A stretch of DNA of 7,293 nucleotides, from NCBI GenBank assembly GCA_903823545.1, contig CAIJTL010000039.1, positions 1 to 7,293 of the forward strand, read 5' to 3'. Below, piece by piece: positions 5,332-7,293 of the stretch; within the stretch, counting starts at the first letter, position 1; every line of letters begins with the position of its first letter. This DNA is from an uncultured Planctomycetaceae bacterium (GTDB taxonomy: Bacteria > Planctomycetota > Planctomycetia > Planctomycetales > Planctomycetaceae). Both the position numbers and the translations under genes were made by a program. Under the pieces are notes generated by a model that saw only the letters and a list, made by a program, of their open reading frames with translations, searched no databases and had not been told where the DNA came from.

Positions 5332-7194
5332 TTATTCCACAGTGACGCTCTTCGCCAGATTCCTCGGACGGTCGACGTTGCAACCACGTAGAACAGCGAT
5401 CTCATACGCCAACAACTGCAACGGAATCGAACAGACGAGCGGCTGCAAGTATTCCTCAACATACGGAATGTAAATCACTTCGTCCGCCATCTGATCGATC
5501 TTCGCGTCACCTTCGCAGGCGATCGCGATCACCGGACCTTTGCGAGCTTTGATCTCTTCGAGGTTGCTCATCACTTTCGGATAGATGTGTCCGCGCGGAG
5601 CGATGAAGACACTCGGAGTTCGCTCATCGACGAGAGCGATCGGACCATGTTTCATTTCCGCAGCGGGGTAGCCTTCGGCGTGGATATAGCTGATCTCCTT
5701 CAGCTTCAAAGCACCTTCCAATGCGACCGGGAAGTTGTACAAGCGGCCGAGGTAAAGGAAGTTTTCGTTTTCGCAGTAGCGTCGAGCGACTTCTTTGACT
5801 TGCTCATGGCATTCCAGCGTTTTGCGAATCGCATCTGGCATCGCTTGCAAGTGCGAGATGATTCGAGAGCCAGCCGGATACGACATGTTCCGCAGGCGAC
5901 CGAGATACAACGCCAACAGCGTCAGCACCGTCACTTGCGACGTAAAGGCCTTCGTCGACGCGACACCGATCTCCGGCCCCGCGTGCAAGAAGATGCCGCC
6001 GTCAGCCTCACGAGCAATCGACGATCCGACCACGTTACAGATCGCGAGTGTCGGATGCCCTTTACGTTTGCATTCGCGCATCGCCGCGAGTGTGTCGGCA
6101 GTCTCGCCACTTTGAGTGATCGCGAAGACCATCGTCGTTGTCGAGAGCGGCGGATTGCGATAACGGAGTTCGCTCGCGTATTCGACTTCGGTCGGGATAC
6201 GCGCAAATTCTTCGATGAGGTATTCGCCAACGAGTCCCGCATGCCAGCTCGTACCACAACCGGTCAGCACAATGCGGTCGATGCGACGAAGTTGCTGTGG
6301 AGTGAGATTCAAACCGCCGAACTTGGCCGTCGCTTCGTCCTCATCCAAGCGGCCACGCATCGCGTTCTCGATGGTTTCCGGCTGCTCGAAAATTTCCTTG
6401 AGCATGTAATGCTCGAAACCGTTCAAGTCCGACTCTTGTGAAGTCTGTTGCAGCACTTGCACGTTCGGAGCATGCAGGCCGGTGTCTCGATGATGAAGTT
6501 CCATTCCTTGCGGAGTCAGAACGGCCATTTCGTGATCGGAGAGATAAACCACTTCCTGAGTGTGTCCGCTCAACGGACTCGCATCGCTGGCAAGGAAGAA
6601 CTCCCCCTTGCCCATCCCGACAACGAGCGGGCTTCCCAAGCGTGCGGCGACCATCATGTCTGCGAAATCGCGGAACAGAACGCCGAGGCCGTAAGTTCCT
6701 TTGAACTGCTTGATCGCCACTTCGACTGCTTTGATCGCCGTCTTCGGGTCTTCCGGGTCTTCACCCATTTTGATCAGTTCGCTCAGTTCGTGAGCAACCA
6801 AGTGAGCAGCAACTTCGGTGTCAGTGCTGCTGCGAAAGACGTAGCCGAGTGCTTGCAGATGGTTCTTCAACACGGCGTAGTTTTCAATCACGCCGTTGTG
6901 GACGAGCACCACTTCGCCGTTGCCGCCGACATGCGGATGCGAGTTGATATCGCTCGGCGATCCATGAGTGGCCCAGCGAGTGTGCCCGATACCGATCGTT
7001 CCATGAACGGGGTTGCGTTCGACCAGTTTTCCCAGCTCTTGAACGCGCCCTGCCTTTTTGCGGATCGCAATTTCGCCAGCATCGGACACCGCGATCCCCG
7101 CGCTGTCATAGCCGCGATACTCAAGTCTTCGCAGACCTTCGAGCAGAATATCCGACGCTTGCTTGAAGCCAACGTAACCAACAATTCCGCACAT
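5332..7194 (-). CDS. glmS: Glutamine--fructose-6-phosphate aminotransferase (isomerizing)
   Basis: GlmS converts fructose-6-phosphate and glutamine to glucosamine-6-phosphate, the first step to UDP-GlcNAc for peptidoglycan, lipopolysaccharide and other envelope sugars, in the cytoplasm. The protein has 620 residues, slightly longer than the 609 of E. coli; a short extra stretch (EDPEDPK, about 145-151) sits in the amidotransferase domain. The N-terminal glutaminase domain starts MCGIVGYVG with Cys2 as nucleophile after Met removal, then EYRGYDSAG (25-33), HTRWATHG (71-78) and HNGVIENY. Two SIS sugar-isomerase domains follow: TGCGTSWHAG (311-320), TQSGETADT (360-368), STKAFTSQ, and ALEGALKLKE (491-500), with the catalytic KHG segment (515-517) and the conserved C-terminus RNLAKSVTVE containing the Lys that binds the sugar. 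Every expected motif is present and uninterrupted. The start is fixed by the Cys2 requirement. A GGAG lies 10 nt upstream. No glmS ribozyme can be recognised in the 99 nt available upstream; that element is mostly known from Firmicutes. Confidence 0.97.
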   Translation of the reverse strand: MCGIVGYVGFKQASDILLEGLRRLEYRGYDSAGIAVSDAGEIAIRKKAGRVQELGKLVERNPVHGTIGIGHTRWATHGSPSDINSHPHVGGNGEVVLVHNGVIENYAVLKNHLQALGYVFRSSTDTEVAAHLVAHELSELIKMGEDPEDPKTAIKAVEVAIKQFKGTYGLGVLFRDFADMMVAARLGSPLVVGMGKGEFFLASDASPLSGHTQEVVYLSDHEMAVLTPQGMELHHRDTGLHAPNVQVLQQTSQESDLNGFEHYMLKEIFEQPETIENAMRGRLDEDEATAKFGGLNLTPQQLRRIDRIVLTGCGTSWHAGLVGEYLIEEFARIPTEVEYASELRYRNPPLSTTTMVFAITQSGETADTLAAMRECKRKGHPTLAICNVVGSSIAREADGGIFLHAGPEIGVASTKAFTSQVTVLTLLALYLGRLRNMSYPAGSRIISHLQAMPDAIRKTLECHEQVKEVARRYCENENFLYLGRLYNFPVALEGALKLKEISYIHAEGYPAAEMKHGPIALVDERTPSVFIAPRGHIYPKVMSNLEEIKARKGPVIAIACEGDAKIDQMADEVIYIPYVEEYLQPLVCSIPLQLLAYEIAVLRGCNVDRPRNLAKSVTVE

Positions 7195-7204
7195 ATTGAT
7201 CGTG

Positions 7205-7208
7205 CTCC
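7205..7208 (-). promoter_or_regulatory. Shine-Dalgarno GGAG of glmS
   Basis: GGAG on the minus strand, 10 nt upstream of the ATG at 7194. Spacing is slightly long but acceptable. The remaining 85 nt to the window edge show no convincing promoter. Confidence 0.5.
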
Positions 7209-7293
7209 GTCACGAAAGTTTGAAAACATCGCTTGCCGGTGACTGTGCCGAAAGGTTTTGCACAAGACACTGGCCGACGATGACCTGAGGCTC

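Noticed and set aside
5108..5383. 92-residue N-terminal extension of the patatin protein
   Set aside because: It would translate the 5161-5306 inverted repeat and overlap the end of glmS; the ATG at 5107 gives a proper lipoprotein signal.
5587..7242. Long plus-strand open frames (284 and 264 codons) opposite glmS
   Set aside because: They lie fully antisense to a complete glmS with every family motif, and their translations show no recognisable domain; they are shadows caused by codon bias.
7210..7293. Possible end of an upstream minus-strand gene (28 codons open to the right edge, TGA at 7212-7210, 15 nt before the glmS start)
   Set aside because: Other frames are also open over this short stretch and the translation (starting EPQVIVGQ) matches nothing I recognise, so chance cannot be excluded.
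7195..7293. glmS ribozyme or riboswitch upstream of glmS
   Set aside because: Only 99 nt are available and I see no conserved ribozyme core; the element is mainly known from Firmicutes.

Overview
The window looks like chromosomal DNA of a planctomycete (Planctomycetota). This is inferred from the mix of a secreted FG-GAP/VCBS repeat protein, a secreted ThuA-domain protein, loosely packed genes and gaps rich in palindromic repeats; there is no rRNA or other marker that fixes the taxon. Base composition is moderate-to-high GC by eye. I see no tRNA, rRNA, CRISPR array, transposase, phage gene or recognisable defence system.

Layout. Two genes run left to right. The first is the 3' part of an FG-GAP repeat protein (2-1207, open at the left edge). 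The second is a ThuA-like protein with a signal peptide (1337-2236). Three genes run right to left from the right edge: glmS (5332-7194), a patatin-like phospholipase lipoprotein (3794-5107) and an ispA-type farnesyl diphosphate synthase (2418-3356 as a whole locus). The two groups converge at about 2240-2418.

Main anomaly. The ispA reading frame is broken by one in-frame TAA (2586-2588) just after the second aspartate-rich motif. The same frame then continues for 55 family-like codons, including the GK-x-TYP segment, and reaches a natural stop at 2418-2420. It is either a fresh nonsense mutation, a sequence error or, less likely, readthrough.

Gaps. Each of the four intergenic regions holds palindromic or inverted-repeat DNA of a different kind: 1218-1292, 2227-2401, several hairpins in 3531-3720, and 5161-5306. 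They resemble dispersed REP/MITE-like repeats and could also act as transcription terminators. One arm of the second overlaps the last codons of the ThuA gene.

The genes do not form an obvious pathway. GlmS makes glucosamine-6-phosphate for cell-envelope sugars and IspA makes C15 prenyl diphosphate. The patatin lipoprotein, the ThuA protein and probably the FG-GAP protein act in or beyond the periplasm. I found no convincing new multi-gene system. The broken ispA and the set of palindromic repeats are what deserve attention.
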